Below are positions 24,617 to 33,271 of a stretch of DNA of 64,000 nt, piece by piece. This stretch comes from JBBQXK01 sp052387255 (lineage in GTDB: Bacteria > Pseudomonadota > Alphaproteobacteria > Rhodobacterales > Rhodobacteraceae): NCBI GenBank assembly GCA_052387255.1, contig JBQTJI010000024.1:1-64000 (forward strand). Reading direction: 5' to 3'. The position numbers were made by a program, and so were the translations under genes. Each line of letters starts with the position of its first letter. Positions within the stretch are counted from its first letter, which is position 1. Under the pieces are notes generated by a model. It was not told the origin of the DNA and did no database searches. It saw only the letters and a list, made by a program, of their open reading frames with translations.

Positions 24617-25920
24617 CCATTCTTGACCATGTGCTGGATCTCGCCGCCCTGCCGGTGTCCGCCATCCCCGACGGTGCGCGGGCGATGGCCCGGTTCTCGC
24701 TGTTCGACTGGATGGTCTGCGGGCGGGCGGGCGTGGCCGAACCGCTGTCGGTCGCGCTGCGCGGATATCTCGGGGCTGAGGGCGGCAGCCCCGTCGCGTC
24801 GGTGATCGGCGGCGGCCTGATGCCCGCACGGGCGGCGGCGCTGGTGAACGGGGCCACGTCGCATGCGCTGGACTATGACGACACGCACTTTGCCCATGTC
24901 GGACACCCGTCCGTCGCGATCTACCCGGCGGCGCTGGCCGTGGGCGAGGCGGTCGGGGCCCCGGGGGCCAAGTTGGCGGATGCGTTCCTGATCGGTGCCG
25001 AGGCGTCGGTGCACATCGGTCTGCGGCTGGGGGCAGGGCATTACAACCGGGGCTTTCACCAGACGGCCACCGCAGGGGCCTTTGGAGCGACCGTCGCGGC
25101 GGGTCGGCTGTATGGCCTGACCCGCGCGCAGATGCGCGCCGCCATCGGCCTGTGCGCCACCCGCGCCTCGGGGCTGAAGTCGCAGTTCGGCACCATGGGA
25201 AAACCCTACAACGCAGGCATCGCCGCCGCGAACGGGGTGGAATGTGCGGGCCTGGCGCGGGCGGGGGTCACCTCTGCCGATGACGGGCTGGACGGGGCGC
25301 AGGGCTTTGTCCCCACCCACTCCGATGCGCCGCAGGCGGGGGGCTGGGATGACCCGCCCCCCGGACGGTTCCTGTTCGAAGATGTGAAGTACAAGCTGCA
25401 CGCCTGCTGCCACGGCACCCACGCGATGATCGAGGCGCTGGTCGCGGAACGGGCGCGCGGGCTGACTGCCGATGCGGTCGCGGCGCTGCACCTGCGCACC
25501 AGCCCGCGCTGGCTGTCGGTCTGCGACATCAAGACGCCGCGCACGGGACTCGAGGTGAAGTTCAGCTATGCCTGGTTGGCCGCCATGGTGCTGACGGGCG
25601 CCTCCACGGCATCCGACCGCACCTATACCGACGTGCTGGCGACCGACCCCGCGCTGGCGTCGCTGGCCGCACGGGTGACGGTTGCGGGCGATGCCGCCAC
25701 CACCGACACGCAGGCCAAGGGTCACATCACGCTGGCAGACGGCCGCGCCATCGTCTTTGCCCACGACCTTGCCGCGCCGGTGCCCGCAGCCTTGCTGGAA
25801 CGCAATTTGCGCGCCAAGGCGGCAGACCTGATCGGGGATGCTGCCCAACCCCTGTGGACCGCTGTATCGGCGCTGGACCGCGTCAGCGCGCGCGACATCG
25901 GTGCCCTGCTGCGGGGCTGA
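24613..25920 (+). CDS. MmgE/PrpD family protein
   Basis: A 435-residue protein of the 2-methylcitrate dehydratase/cis-aconitate decarboxylase-like family. Signature stretches: FDWMVCGRAG, NGATSHALDYDDTHFAHVGHPSVAIYPAAL near residue 80, AGHYNRGFHQTATAGAFGA and KYKLHACCHGTHAMI. The enzymes dehydrate or decarboxylate tricarboxylic and branched dicarboxylic acids. Here it is coupled to an acyl-CoA dehydrogenase, so a role in a dicarboxylate pathway is likely. The exact substrate cannot be read from the sequence. Confidence 0.85.
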   Translation: MTILDHVLDLAALPVSAIPDGARAMARFSLFDWMVCGRAGVAEPLSVALRGYLGAEGGSPVASVIGGGLMPARAAALVNGATSHALDYDDTHFAHVGHPSVAIYPAALAVGEAVGAPGAKLADAFLIGAEASVHIGLRLGAGHYNRGFHQTATAGAFGATVAAGRLYGLTRAQMRAAIGLCATRASGLKSQFGTMGKPYNAGIAAANGVECAGLARAGVTSADDGLDGAQGFVPTHSDAPQAGGWDDPPPGRFLFEDVKYKLHACCHGTHAMIEALVAERARGLTADAVAALHLRTSPRWLSVCDIKTPRTGLEVKFSYAWLAAMVLTGASTASDRTYTDVLATDPALASLAARVTVAGDAATTDTQAKGHITLADGRAIVFAHDLAAPVPAALLERNLRAKAADLIGDAAQPLWTAVSALDRVSARDIGALLRG

Positions 25921-25933
25921 CGGCGCGAGGTGT

Positions 25934-26907
25934 TCACAAACTCATCGCCCCGCCCGCGCCGTCCTGTGCCGCCTCGGGCGCCAGCCGCCCCTCCCAGATG
26001 TTGCGCCGCACCAGGTCGCGGGCCACGATCATGGTCAGGTCGATGGCCGCGCGGGCGGCGCGGCTTTGCGCGCGGGCGGGGTTGGTGACAAGAAGGACCG
26101 GGCGGGTGATCGTGGGGTCCACAATGGGCGATTTCACCAGTTCGCCCCGGCTGACGAAATCATGTGCGGCGGCGGGGGCAAAGATCGTATAGCCCGACCC
26201 CCGCGCCACCAGTTCCTTGACTGCGTCATCGCGTCCATCTCGATCACCACGTTCAGCGCCAGTCCATGCTGTGTGGCATAGCGGGTGATGGTGCGGGTCA
26301 GCCCGTGGCTGGGTGACGGCAGGATCAGGTCAAGCCCGGCAATGTCGGCCAGCGCCACCGGCTGCCCCGGCGGTGTGTCCAGCGGCCAGGCATCGGGCGC
26401 CGAGAAAAAGCACAACTGTTCGTCCAAGAGGTGGCGGGCATGGAAATGCTCTTTCCGGTCAAGATCATACAGGAACGCCACATCCACCGTGCCATCCTCG
26501 AGCCAGGTCTTGATATAGCCCGACATCGCCTCGACTGCCTGCAGCCGCACCTGGGGCAGTTCGACCCGTACGGTTTCGGCCAGCGGCACCGACATCACCA
26601 TCGACACCGACGGCGGCAGGCCAAAGGCCACCGGCCCGCGCACCGTGCCGCCCGCCTCTTTCATCTCGGCGATGCAGATGTCCAGGCTGCGGCTGATCGC
26701 GCGGGCGTGGCGCACCAGCAGATGCCCCTCGTCGGTCAGTACCACCCCGCGCGGTGACCGCACCATCAGCGCCACGCCAAGCTCTTCTTCCAGCCGGATC
26801 ACGTGCTGCGACAGCGACGGCTGTGCCACCCCCAGCCGCTGCGACGCGGCAGACAGCGATTTCTCTTCCGAGATGGCCACGAAATACCGCAGATGCCGGA
26901 TGTCCAT
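25934..26907 (-). pseudogene. LysR-type regulator broken by a one-base deletion
   Basis: Two adjacent minus-strand frames together make a full LysR protein. The first (start ATG 26907) carries the HTH and most of the effector domain up to VVIEMDAMTQ. The rest (ARGSGYTIFAPAAAHDFV to the stop at 25934) is in another frame. At about 26220 the reading CAG-TCAAGG would restore the family sequence TQIKELVARGSGYT if one A were inserted after CAG. The paralogue at 41574-42584 has the expected QIK at this place. It is divergent from the CoA-transferase gene, its probable target. A sequencing error is the main alternative. Confidence 0.85.
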
Positions 26908-27043
26908 GCGCACCCCCCCAAGGTCGACCGCCGCCCCCGAAGGCGGCACCGACCCGGGGGCATCATAGGAACGATCCGCCGCACAATTCAACCACCGGCA
27001 TCGGCAAATACACCGGCAGCGGGGCTAGCCTGCCGACCTATAG

Positions 27044-27058
27044 CCTTTCAAGGAAAGG
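27044..27058. promoter_or_regulatory. Inverted repeat CCTTTC-AAG-GAAAGG upstream of the CoA-transferase
   Basis: A perfect 6-bp inverted repeat with a 3-base spacer, in the relatively AT-rich stretch TATAGCCTTTCAAGG, 70 bases before the CoA-transferase start and 137 bases from the LysR start. It may be the LysR-site or another operator in the divergent promoter. Function is inferred from position. Confidence 0.4.
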
Positions 27059-27128
27059 GTTATTACCGCCCCTCCCGGCGCAGGCACTAGCCTTTCTGCT
27101 GCCGGTTGCGTTGGGGGGGGGTGCAGGC

Positions 27129-28256
27129 ATGGCGGACCTGGAAGGCATTCTTGTCGTGGCCCTGGAACAGGCCGTCGCGGCACCTTTGGCCACCGCGCAT
27201 CTGGCCGATGCCGGCGCGCGGGTGATCAAGGTCGAACGCCCCGAGGGCGATTTCGCGCGCGCCTATGACCATCTGGTGCATGGCGAAAGCGCCTATTTCG
27301 TCTGGCTGAACCGGGGCAAGGAATCGATCTGCCTGGACCTGCGCCAGCCCGGTGACATCGCCCTGATGCGCCGGATGGTGGCAGTGGCCGACGTGTTCGT
27401 GCAGAACCTCGCCCCCGGTGCCGCCGGCCGCCTGGGGCTGGGGGCCACGGCGCTGACGGCAGCCCATCCCCGGCTGATCCACGTCTCGATCAGCGGCTAC
27501 GGCGAGGACGGGCCGTACCGCGACCAAAAGGCCTATGACATGCTGATCCAGGGCGAAAGCGGCCTTCTGGCGGTGAACGGAACACCCGAGGGCAGCGCGC
27601 GCGTCGGCATTTCGGTCTGCGACATCGCGGCGGGCGAGACCGCCTTTGCGGCCGTGCTGCAATCCCTGATCGCGCGGGGGCGGACGGGGATGGGGCGGGC
27701 GGTCGAGGTGTCGCTGTTCCACACCATGGCCGACTGGATGAACGTGCCCTATTTGCAGACCCGCTATGGCGGCGCGCCGCCCCTACGGGTTGGGCTGCGG
27801 CACCCGTCGATCGCGCCCTATGGGGCCTTTGGCTGCAACGACGGGCGGCAGGTGCTGCTGTCGGTGCAGAACGACCGCGAATGGGCGTCGCTGTGCACGG
27901 GTGTGCTGGGCAATCCGGCCCTTGCGGGCGAAGCCCGGTTTGCCACCAACGTGGCGCGGGTGGCGCACCGCGCCGAGATCGACACGATGCTGGCCCCCGT
28001 GCTGGCAGGGCTGGACCGCGAGGCGGCGATGGCACTTCTGTCGGCGGCGGGCATCGCCTGCGCGCGCCTGTCGACGATGGAGGACATGGCCCACCACCCC
28101 CAGACGCGTCACCTGACCGCCGACAGCCCGACCGGCCCGGTCCAGATGATGGCGCGCGGGGTGCGCTTTTCGAACGGGGGCAACGCCGGAGGCAGGGTGC
28201 CGGCGCTTGGCGCGCATTCGGCGGCCCTGCGGGCCGAGTTCGCGGCACCGGGCTGA
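27129..28256 (+). CDS. Class III (CaiB/BaiF) CoA-transferase
   Basis: A 375-residue family III CoA-transferase. The N-terminal Rossmann-like part reads VVALEQAVAAPLATAHLADAG and VIKVERPEGD. The catalytic aspartate is in QKAYDMLIQGESGLL (near residue 140). The C-terminal region carries YGAFGCNDGRQVLLSVQNDREW. It would activate a carboxylic acid with CoA from a donor such as succinyl-CoA, feeding the acyl-CoA dehydrogenase encoded upstream. ATG 27129 gives family length; the open frame upstream crosses the LysR promoter. Confidence 0.88.
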   Translation: MADLEGILVVALEQAVAAPLATAHLADAGARVIKVERPEGDFARAYDHLVHGESAYFVWLNRGKESICLDLRQPGDIALMRRMVAVADVFVQNLAPGAAGRLGLGATALTAAHPRLIHVSISGYGEDGPYRDQKAYDMLIQGESGLLAVNGTPEGSARVGISVCDIAAGETAFAAVLQSLIARGRTGMGRAVEVSLFHTMADWMNVPYLQTRYGGAPPLRVGLRHPSIAPYGAFGCNDGRQVLLSVQNDREWASLCTGVLGNPALAGEARFATNVARVAHRAEIDTMLAPVLAGLDREAAMALLSAAGIACARLSTMEDMAHHPQTRHLTADSPTGPVQMMARGVRFSNGGNAGGRVPALGAHSAALRAEFAAPG

Positions 28257-28293
28257 ACGGCAATCCCTGGCCGCAGGGCAGCGCAGCCGCGAT

Positions 28294-30159
28294 CTACGGC
28301 GTTTCCAAGTGCTTGTAGACCGTGGTGCGTGAGATGCCCAAGGCACGGGCCGCCCTTGCAACGCCGCCCGACTGCCGCACCGCCGCACGGATGCTGCGGC
28401 ACTGCGCCTCTTTCCACGGAACGCCGCTGCACTGCGGGCAGGTTGCGGCATCGGCCATGTTCGCCTGCGGCAGATGCGGTGACAGGTCGGCGGGCATCAG
28501 CACCGAACCTTGGGCGGCCGCCACGGCCTGCGCGATGACGGTACGCAGCTCGTGCAGGTTGCCGGGCCAGTCGTGGCGTTCCAGGGCCGCGACGGCGTCG
28601 GGATGCAGGCCGATGCCCGGCCGCACGGCGCGGGCAAATCGCAGCGCAAGGGCTGCGATGTCGCTGCGCCGGCGCAGGGGTGGCAGGTCGATGGCAAGGC
28701 CGCTCATGCGGAAGCGCAGGCTGGGCAGCAGGGTGCGCACTGCCACTGCCTCGGCCAGCGGCAGGCTTGAGGTGGTGATGAGGAACAGCGCGCATCGGTG
28801 CAGCGCCCCGGTCGCGGGATGGCGGAATTCGCCCCGGTCCAGAACCTGCGCCAGCGCCGCCTGCGCGGGCAGGGGCAGAAAGGCCACCTCGTCCACGCAC
28901 AGGGTTCCGTCCGACGCCTGGTCCAGCAGACCGGGCGGGCCACCAGGGCGGCCGAAAAACGCCATCTCGGCATCGGCACCCAGCATCCGCGCATCCACGG
29001 AAACGAACGGCCCGGCACGGTTTGCCGCCGCATGGGCCAGCCGCGCCACCACGTCCTTTCCGGTGCCCGTCTCGCCGCACAGGAAGATCGGCTTGCCCGC
29101 GGCCGCCGCCTGCGGCAGCGGGCGCAGACCTCGCACCAGGCCGGCATCGTCGAACACGACATCGCGGAACAGGTTGCGGGTGTCGGATTGCGCCGTCCGC
29201 GCCTGCACCCGCGCCGCGCCCGCAGGAACCAGCCGCACCGCCAGGGCAAAGCTGGCGCGGTTCGCCACGCAGCGCATCGACACCGCCGATCCCATGCGGT
29301 CGCGGACGCGCAGCGTTTCGCCCTGTACCAGCCGCAGGGCGACGGCGTCGAAGTCCTGCTCGAAGATGGCATCGAACGGGGTGCCGAGGATGCGGTGCAT
29401 GCCCGCCAGGAAGATCTCGCCCTTGCGGTTCACCGCGTGCACGGTGAAATCGTCGTCCAGCACCAGCATGCCCACCGACAGCGTGCCCAGGTATTCGGGT
29501 CGCGGGTGGAACTGCAGCACCAGCCTGCGGTCATGGGCCGAGCGGATCAGGCAGTTCTCGATGTTGCTGGCCGACATCTGCACCAGCGCCGCCGTGTGCT
29601 GCTGCCGCACGGTGGACCGCGATGACGCATCGAGAAGGCCCGCCAGCCCGCCGCGCCCGTCAAAGATCGGCGCGCTGATGCACGACACGTCGGCGTGCGC
29701 GCGCAGGAAATGCTCGGCCCCGTAGACCTGCGCGGGGCGGCGGGTGGACAGGGCAATGCCAAGCGCGTTGGTGCCGCGCAGATCTTCGGTCCAGACCGAG
29801 CCGGGGATCACCGTCTTGCCTGCGTCGGTCTCGGCAAACTGGGTATCGACCAGCGATTCCAGCACGATCCCTTCGGGCGACCCGAGGGCGATCATGAAGT
29901 TCGACCCGGCGATCTGGTCGAACAGCAGTTCCAGTTCGGGCCGGGCAAAGCGGATCAGGTCGGCATGGCGTTCCTGCGAGCGGCGGTGTTCGCTGTCGGA
30001 CAGCACCAGCTTTTCCGCCCGCGCCAAGGGGTCAAGGCCGTGCGACAGGCTGCGCAGCCAGCTGTCGGCAATGTCGCCGGGCAAGGCACCACCGGGAAAC
30101 CGCCCCTGGCTTTCCAGCATGTGGCGGGCGCGCATCAGCGCGGTGGTCTGGAACTCCAT
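28294..30159 (-). CDS. AcoR-like AAA+/Fis transcriptional regulator lacking GAFTGA
   Basis: A 621-residue regulator. Residues about 20-200 are the AcoR-type N-terminal sensor (SWLRSLSHGLDPLARAEK, GAF-like), about 240-330 a PAS-like region, about 335-545 an AAA+ domain with Walker A GETGTGKD and Walker B CVDEV, and the end is a Fis-type HTH (ARALGISRTTVYKHLETP). The sigma-54-contact GAFTGA loop is absent: the region reads AFFGRPGGPPGLLDQAS and is shortened. It therefore probably does not open sigma-54 promoters. Start ATG 30159; the longer upstream frame covers the promoter. It is divergent from the alcohol dehydrogenase/ABC operon and likely controls it. Confidence 0.85.
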   Translation of the reverse strand: MEFQTTALMRARHMLESQGRFPGGALPGDIADSWLRSLSHGLDPLARAEKLVLSDSEHRRSQERHADLIRFARPELELLFDQIAGSNFMIALGSPEGIVLESLVDTQFAETDAGKTVIPGSVWTEDLRGTNALGIALSTRRPAQVYGAEHFLRAHADVSCISAPIFDGRGGLAGLLDASSRSTVRQQHTAALVQMSASNIENCLIRSAHDRRLVLQFHPRPEYLGTLSVGMLVLDDDFTVHAVNRKGEIFLAGMHRILGTPFDAIFEQDFDAVALRLVQGETLRVRDRMGSAVSMRCVANRASFALAVRLVPAGAARVQARTAQSDTRNLFRDVVFDDAGLVRGLRPLPQAAAAGKPIFLCGETGTGKDVVARLAHAAANRAGPFVSVDARMLGADAEMAFFGRPGGPPGLLDQASDGTLCVDEVAFLPLPAQAALAQVLDRGEFRHPATGALHRCALFLITTSSLPLAEAVAVRTLLPSLRFRMSGLAIDLPPLRRRSDIAALALRFARAVRPGIGLHPDAVAALERHDWPGNLHELRTVIAQAVAAAQGSVLMPADLSPHLPQANMADAATCPQCSGVPWKEAQCRSIRAAVRQSGGVARAARALGISRTTVYKHLETP

Positions 30160-30247
30160 CGCCGCGTCCCCCCTGCGTTTCCCGGCAGCAAGCAAAGTGC
30201 GGCTGCACCGGCCAGAGTCAACCGGACGCCTTGATTCGCGGCCAGAC

Positions 30248-30326
30248 TGTCCAGAGTCTGGACATTTCCCGTCGCCGGCCCATCGGGCGGGCCGGTGCCC
30301 GCTGTGTGCTGTCCGCGATCTGGACA
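30248..30326. promoter_or_regulatory. Two palindromic operator candidates (TGTCC-N7-GGACA)
   Basis: In the 301-base region between the AcoR-like gene and the alcohol dehydrogenase, 30248-30264 is a 17-bp palindrome (TGTCCAGA-G-TCTGGACA). A second, imperfect copy lies at 30310-30326 (TGTCC-GCGATCT-GGACA). Their spacing of 62 bases is about six helical turns, so both would sit on the same DNA face. An extra half-site (TGTCCAG) is at 30342-30348. They are the best candidates for binding sites of the divergent regulator. Nothing else was recognised in this region. Confidence 0.6.
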
Positions 30327-30460
30327 GCCCGGCGCGACACGTGTCCAGCGCCTGTGCGGCCCGGGATCTGCCGCGCCGCAGCATTTGCGCCCGGTGCGTT
30401 CCTGCGCCTTCCTGCCGTTCATGCCCCGCGTCGGGGCGGTCCTTGCCAAGGCGCATCGCG

Positions 30461-31513
30461 ATGAAAGCACAGGTTCTTCGTCACTATGACCCGGCCCTGA
30501 CGGCACCCGTCTGGGTGTCGATGGAGGACGTGGCCGATCCCCGCATCCAGAAATCCAGCGACGTGATCGTGCGCATCGGCGGCGCGGGCGTCTGCCGCAC
30601 CGACCTGCACATCATCGAAGGCATCTGGCGGCCCCACACCGACCCCACCGGCAACGGCCTGCTGCCGCTGATCATGGGGCACGAGAATGCGGGCTGGATC
30701 GAGGAGATCGGCCCCGAGGTCGAGGGGCTGAAAAAGGGCGATCCGGTCATTGTCCACCCCAAAGTGACCGGTGGCACCTGCATTGCCTGCCGCCGGGGCC
30801 ATGACATGCACGGCGAGGGCAAGTTCCCGGGGCTGGATTCGAACGGCGGCTATGCCGAATACCTGCAAACTTCGTCGCGCAACCTGATCGCGTTACCGAA
30901 GACGCTGGCCCCGAGGGACGTCGCCCCCTATGCCGATGCCGGTCTGACTGCCTACCGCGCCGCCAAGAAGGCGGCGCAGCAACTGCTGCCCGACCAGGCG
31001 GTGGTGGTGATCGGGGCGGGGGGGCTGGGTCATATCGGCATCCAGGTGCTGCGCGCCATGTGTGCGGCGCGGATCATTGTCGTCGATATCTCGGACACGT
31101 CGCTGGAACTGGCGGGCCACGGCGGGGCCGACCATCTGGTCAAGGCCGACGGCGGCGAGGTCGAGGCGGTGAAATCCCTGACCGGCGGCAAGGGGGCCGA
31201 GGCGGTGCTGGATTTCGTCGGCGAAAAGGGCACCACGAAGAAGGGGCTCGAGATGACCCGGTCGATGGGCAGCTATTACGTCATCGGCTATGGCGAGGAC
31301 ATCCGGGTGCCCACCGTCGATCTGGTGATCACCGAGCGCAACATCATCGGCAACCTGGTCGGCACCTGGGCCGAACTGACCGAACTGATGGCGCTGGCCG
31401 ACCGCGGGTTGGTCGAACTGGCGACCCGGCACTATGCGCTGGCCGACGCCAACCAAGCGCTGAAAGACCTCAACAGCGGGCTGATCAAGGGCCGGGCCGT
31501 CCTTGTCCCCTGA
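30461..31513 (+). CDS. NAD(P)-dependent medium-chain alcohol dehydrogenase
   Basis: A 350-residue MDR-family dehydrogenase. Catalytic-zinc ligands are visible (Cys in GVCRTDLH, GHENAGWIEE), and the coenzyme Rossmann motif is GAGGLGHIG near residue 187. The structural-zinc lobe is reduced: TCIACRRGHDMHGEGK keeps the first two cysteines but the later ones are replaced, so this lobe probably lacks zinc. It is first in a plus-strand operon with a carbohydrate ABC importer, so it probably oxidises the imported polyol or alcohol. Confidence 0.85.
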   Translation: MKAQVLRHYDPALTAPVWVSMEDVADPRIQKSSDVIVRIGGAGVCRTDLHIIEGIWRPHTDPTGNGLLPLIMGHENAGWIEEIGPEVEGLKKGDPVIVHPKVTGGTCIACRRGHDMHGEGKFPGLDSNGGYAEYLQTSSRNLIALPKTLAPRDVAPYADAGLTAYRAAKKAAQQLLPDQAVVVIGAGGLGHIGIQVLRAMCAARIIVVDISDTSLELAGHGGADHLVKADGGEVEAVKSLTGGKGAEAVLDFVGEKGTTKKGLEMTRSMGSYYVIGYGEDIRVPTVDLVITERNIIGNLVGTWAELTELMALADRGLVELATRHYALADANQALKDLNSGLIKGRAVLVP

Positions 31514-31550
31514 GGGGGCAACCATGACAATATCGGGAGGAGAAAGACCA

Positions 31551-33071
31551 ATGACCACAAAGGCCACACTGCTTGCCACCTCGGCGCTGATGCTGTCCGC
31601 CGGGATCGCGGGCGCGCAGGACTACACGAAATACGGCATCAAGGCCGACGTGCCGGGGGCCTGTTCCTTTGCGTCCATCGACGCCAAGGACTACACCGGC
31701 CGCACGCTCAACATCATCACCCACGCCATCCCGGTGATCGGCGAGCCGACGGCGCTGCACGCGCAGCAGTTCCAGGAACTGACCGGAGCCACGGTGAACG
31801 TGGTGCATGTGCCGTTCGGCGATCTGTTCCAGCGCATCATGATCCCGTTCCAGACCGGGCAGGCGGCCTATGACGTGCTGTTCTTCGGGTCGCTCTGGCT
31901 CGGCGATTTCAACGCCTATCTGGCCGAGGTGCCCGCCGCCTATCAGGAGGTGTCGGGCATGCAGGACGTGACGCCGACCTACCGCGGCGTGGCGTCGTGG
32001 AACGGCAAGATGCTGAACTACACGATGGACGGCGACCGCCATTACCTCAAGTACCGGTCGGACGTGTTCGCCAACCCCGAGATGCAGGCGAAGTTCAAGG
32101 CGGCCACCGGTCGCGACCTGACCGTTCCCGCGACGTGGGAGGAGTACAACGAGGTTGCCGCCGTCTTCAACAACACCGACTGGGACGGCGACGGTGCTGC
32201 GAACTTCGGCACGGCGGAGGTGACCAAGCGCGACGACCTGATGTTCTCGGCCTTCATCAGCCGGGTCGCCCCCTATGCCAAGCACCCCGGGGTGAAGGGC
32301 GGGTTCTTCTTTGATCTGGCCACGATGGAACCCCTGGTCAACACGCCGGGCTGGGTGCGCGGGCTGGAGCTGTTCGTGGCAGCACAGGCGTCGATGCCGC
32401 CCGGCGGTACGTCGTTTGGCCTCGGCGACGAGATCTTCTCGTTCGGCGGCGGGCAGACGCTGATGTCCTATTCCTGGGATGACGCCTTCATCCAGGCGAT
32501 GCAGGCCGACAGCCCGATCCGCAACAAGGTGGCGGCAGCGCCGTTGCCTGGCGCGCGCGAGGTGTGGAACCGCACGACCGGGGCCTGGGACACGTTCGAG
32601 ACGCCGAACGTGGCGCCCTATGTCACCTGGGGCTGGTCGTCGGCGGTGGCCGCGACCAGCGAAAGCAAGGACATGGCGTTCGACTACCTGTGCTTCTTTG
32701 CCAACGAGGCGAACACGCTCTCTGACCTGCAGATCGGCCGGTTCGGGGTGAACCCCTACCGCGCGGCGCATTTCGACCCGGCCTTCTACCAGTCGGAAAT
32801 GGGATGGGATGCGAACGTCGCCACCACCTACACCGACACGCTGAAGGCCATCGACGGCGCGTCGAACCAGGTCTTCGACCTGCGCGTGCCCGGCGTGGGC
32901 GAGTTCATGTCGTCGATGGCGGCGGGGGTGGCGCGCGCCCAGTCGGGCGAGGCGACGGCACAGGAGGCGCTGGACGGCGTCGCCGCCGAGTGGAAGGCCA
33001 TCGTCGAGCGGATCGGGGCCGACCGTGTGCGCGAGGCCTATGCCAACGTGGTGGCGCTGGAAGACCGCTGA
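31551..33071 (+). CDS. ABC transporter extracellular solute-binding protein (carbohydrate/polyol type)
   Basis: A 506-residue periplasmic binding protein with signal peptide (SAGIAGAQ, cleavage near residue 23). The fold is family 1 solute-binding: FQELTGATVNVVHVPFGDLFQRI, ASWNGKMLNYTMDGDRHYLKYR, PATWEEYNEVAAVF. ATG 31551 is preceded by GGGAGGAGAAAG and is preferred to an in-frame ATG at 31524. It delivers substrate to the two permeases and the paired ATPases downstream. The gene order resembles rhizobial glycerol importers (GlpVPQST), but the substrate is not proven. Confidence 0.82.
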   Translation: MTTKATLLATSALMLSAGIAGAQDYTKYGIKADVPGACSFASIDAKDYTGRTLNIITHAIPVIGEPTALHAQQFQELTGATVNVVHVPFGDLFQRIMIPFQTGQAAYDVLFFGSLWLGDFNAYLAEVPAAYQEVSGMQDVTPTYRGVASWNGKMLNYTMDGDRHYLKYRSDVFANPEMQAKFKAATGRDLTVPATWEEYNEVAAVFNNTDWDGDGAANFGTAEVTKRDDLMFSAFISRVAPYAKHPGVKGGFFFDLATMEPLVNTPGWVRGLELFVAAQASMPPGGTSFGLGDEIFSFGGGQTLMSYSWDDAFIQAMQADSPIRNKVAAAPLPGAREVWNRTTGAWDTFETPNVAPYVTWGWSSAVAATSESKDMAFDYLCFFANEANTLSDLQIGRFGVNPYRAAHFDPAFYQSEMGWDANVATTYTDTLKAIDGASNQVFDLRVPGVGEFMSSMAAGVARAQSGEATAQEALDGVAAEWKAIVERIGADRVREAYANVVALEDR

Positions 33072-33110
33072 GGAAGACCGCCAGGACGGGCAACCGTGCA
33101 GAACGACTGC

Positions 33111-33212
33111 CTCCTTCCCCCCTTGTGGGGGAGGGATGGGGTGGGGGGGCTGGTGCCGGTTGCTCCCCGTCGGCCCCCACCCCCGGCCCCTCCCCGCAAG
33201 GGGGAGGGGAGC
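33111..33212. repeat. REP-like inverted pair of GC hairpins between binding protein and permease
   Basis: Two related GC palindromes face each other: 33111-33150 (CTTCCCCCCTTGTGGGGGAG ...) and 33174-33212 (CCCCTCCCC-GCAAG-GGGGAGGGG). The reverse complement of the right element matches the left, so the pair forms a BIME-like mobile intergenic repeat. It lies in the 200-base gap between the binding-protein and permease genes, where it could stabilise the upstream message and lower downstream expression. No gene is present in the gap. Confidence 0.7.
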
Positions 33213-33271
33213 CACCCCTCTCCCGACGCGCCTGCGCACCCCGGCCAATCGCCCGAAGGACAGCCGGCCCC

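Noticed and set aside
30160..30460. A sigma-54 (-24/-12) promoter ahead of the alcohol dehydrogenase
   Set aside because: I could not find a convincing TGGCAC-N5-TTGC match, and the divergent regulator lacks GAFTGA.
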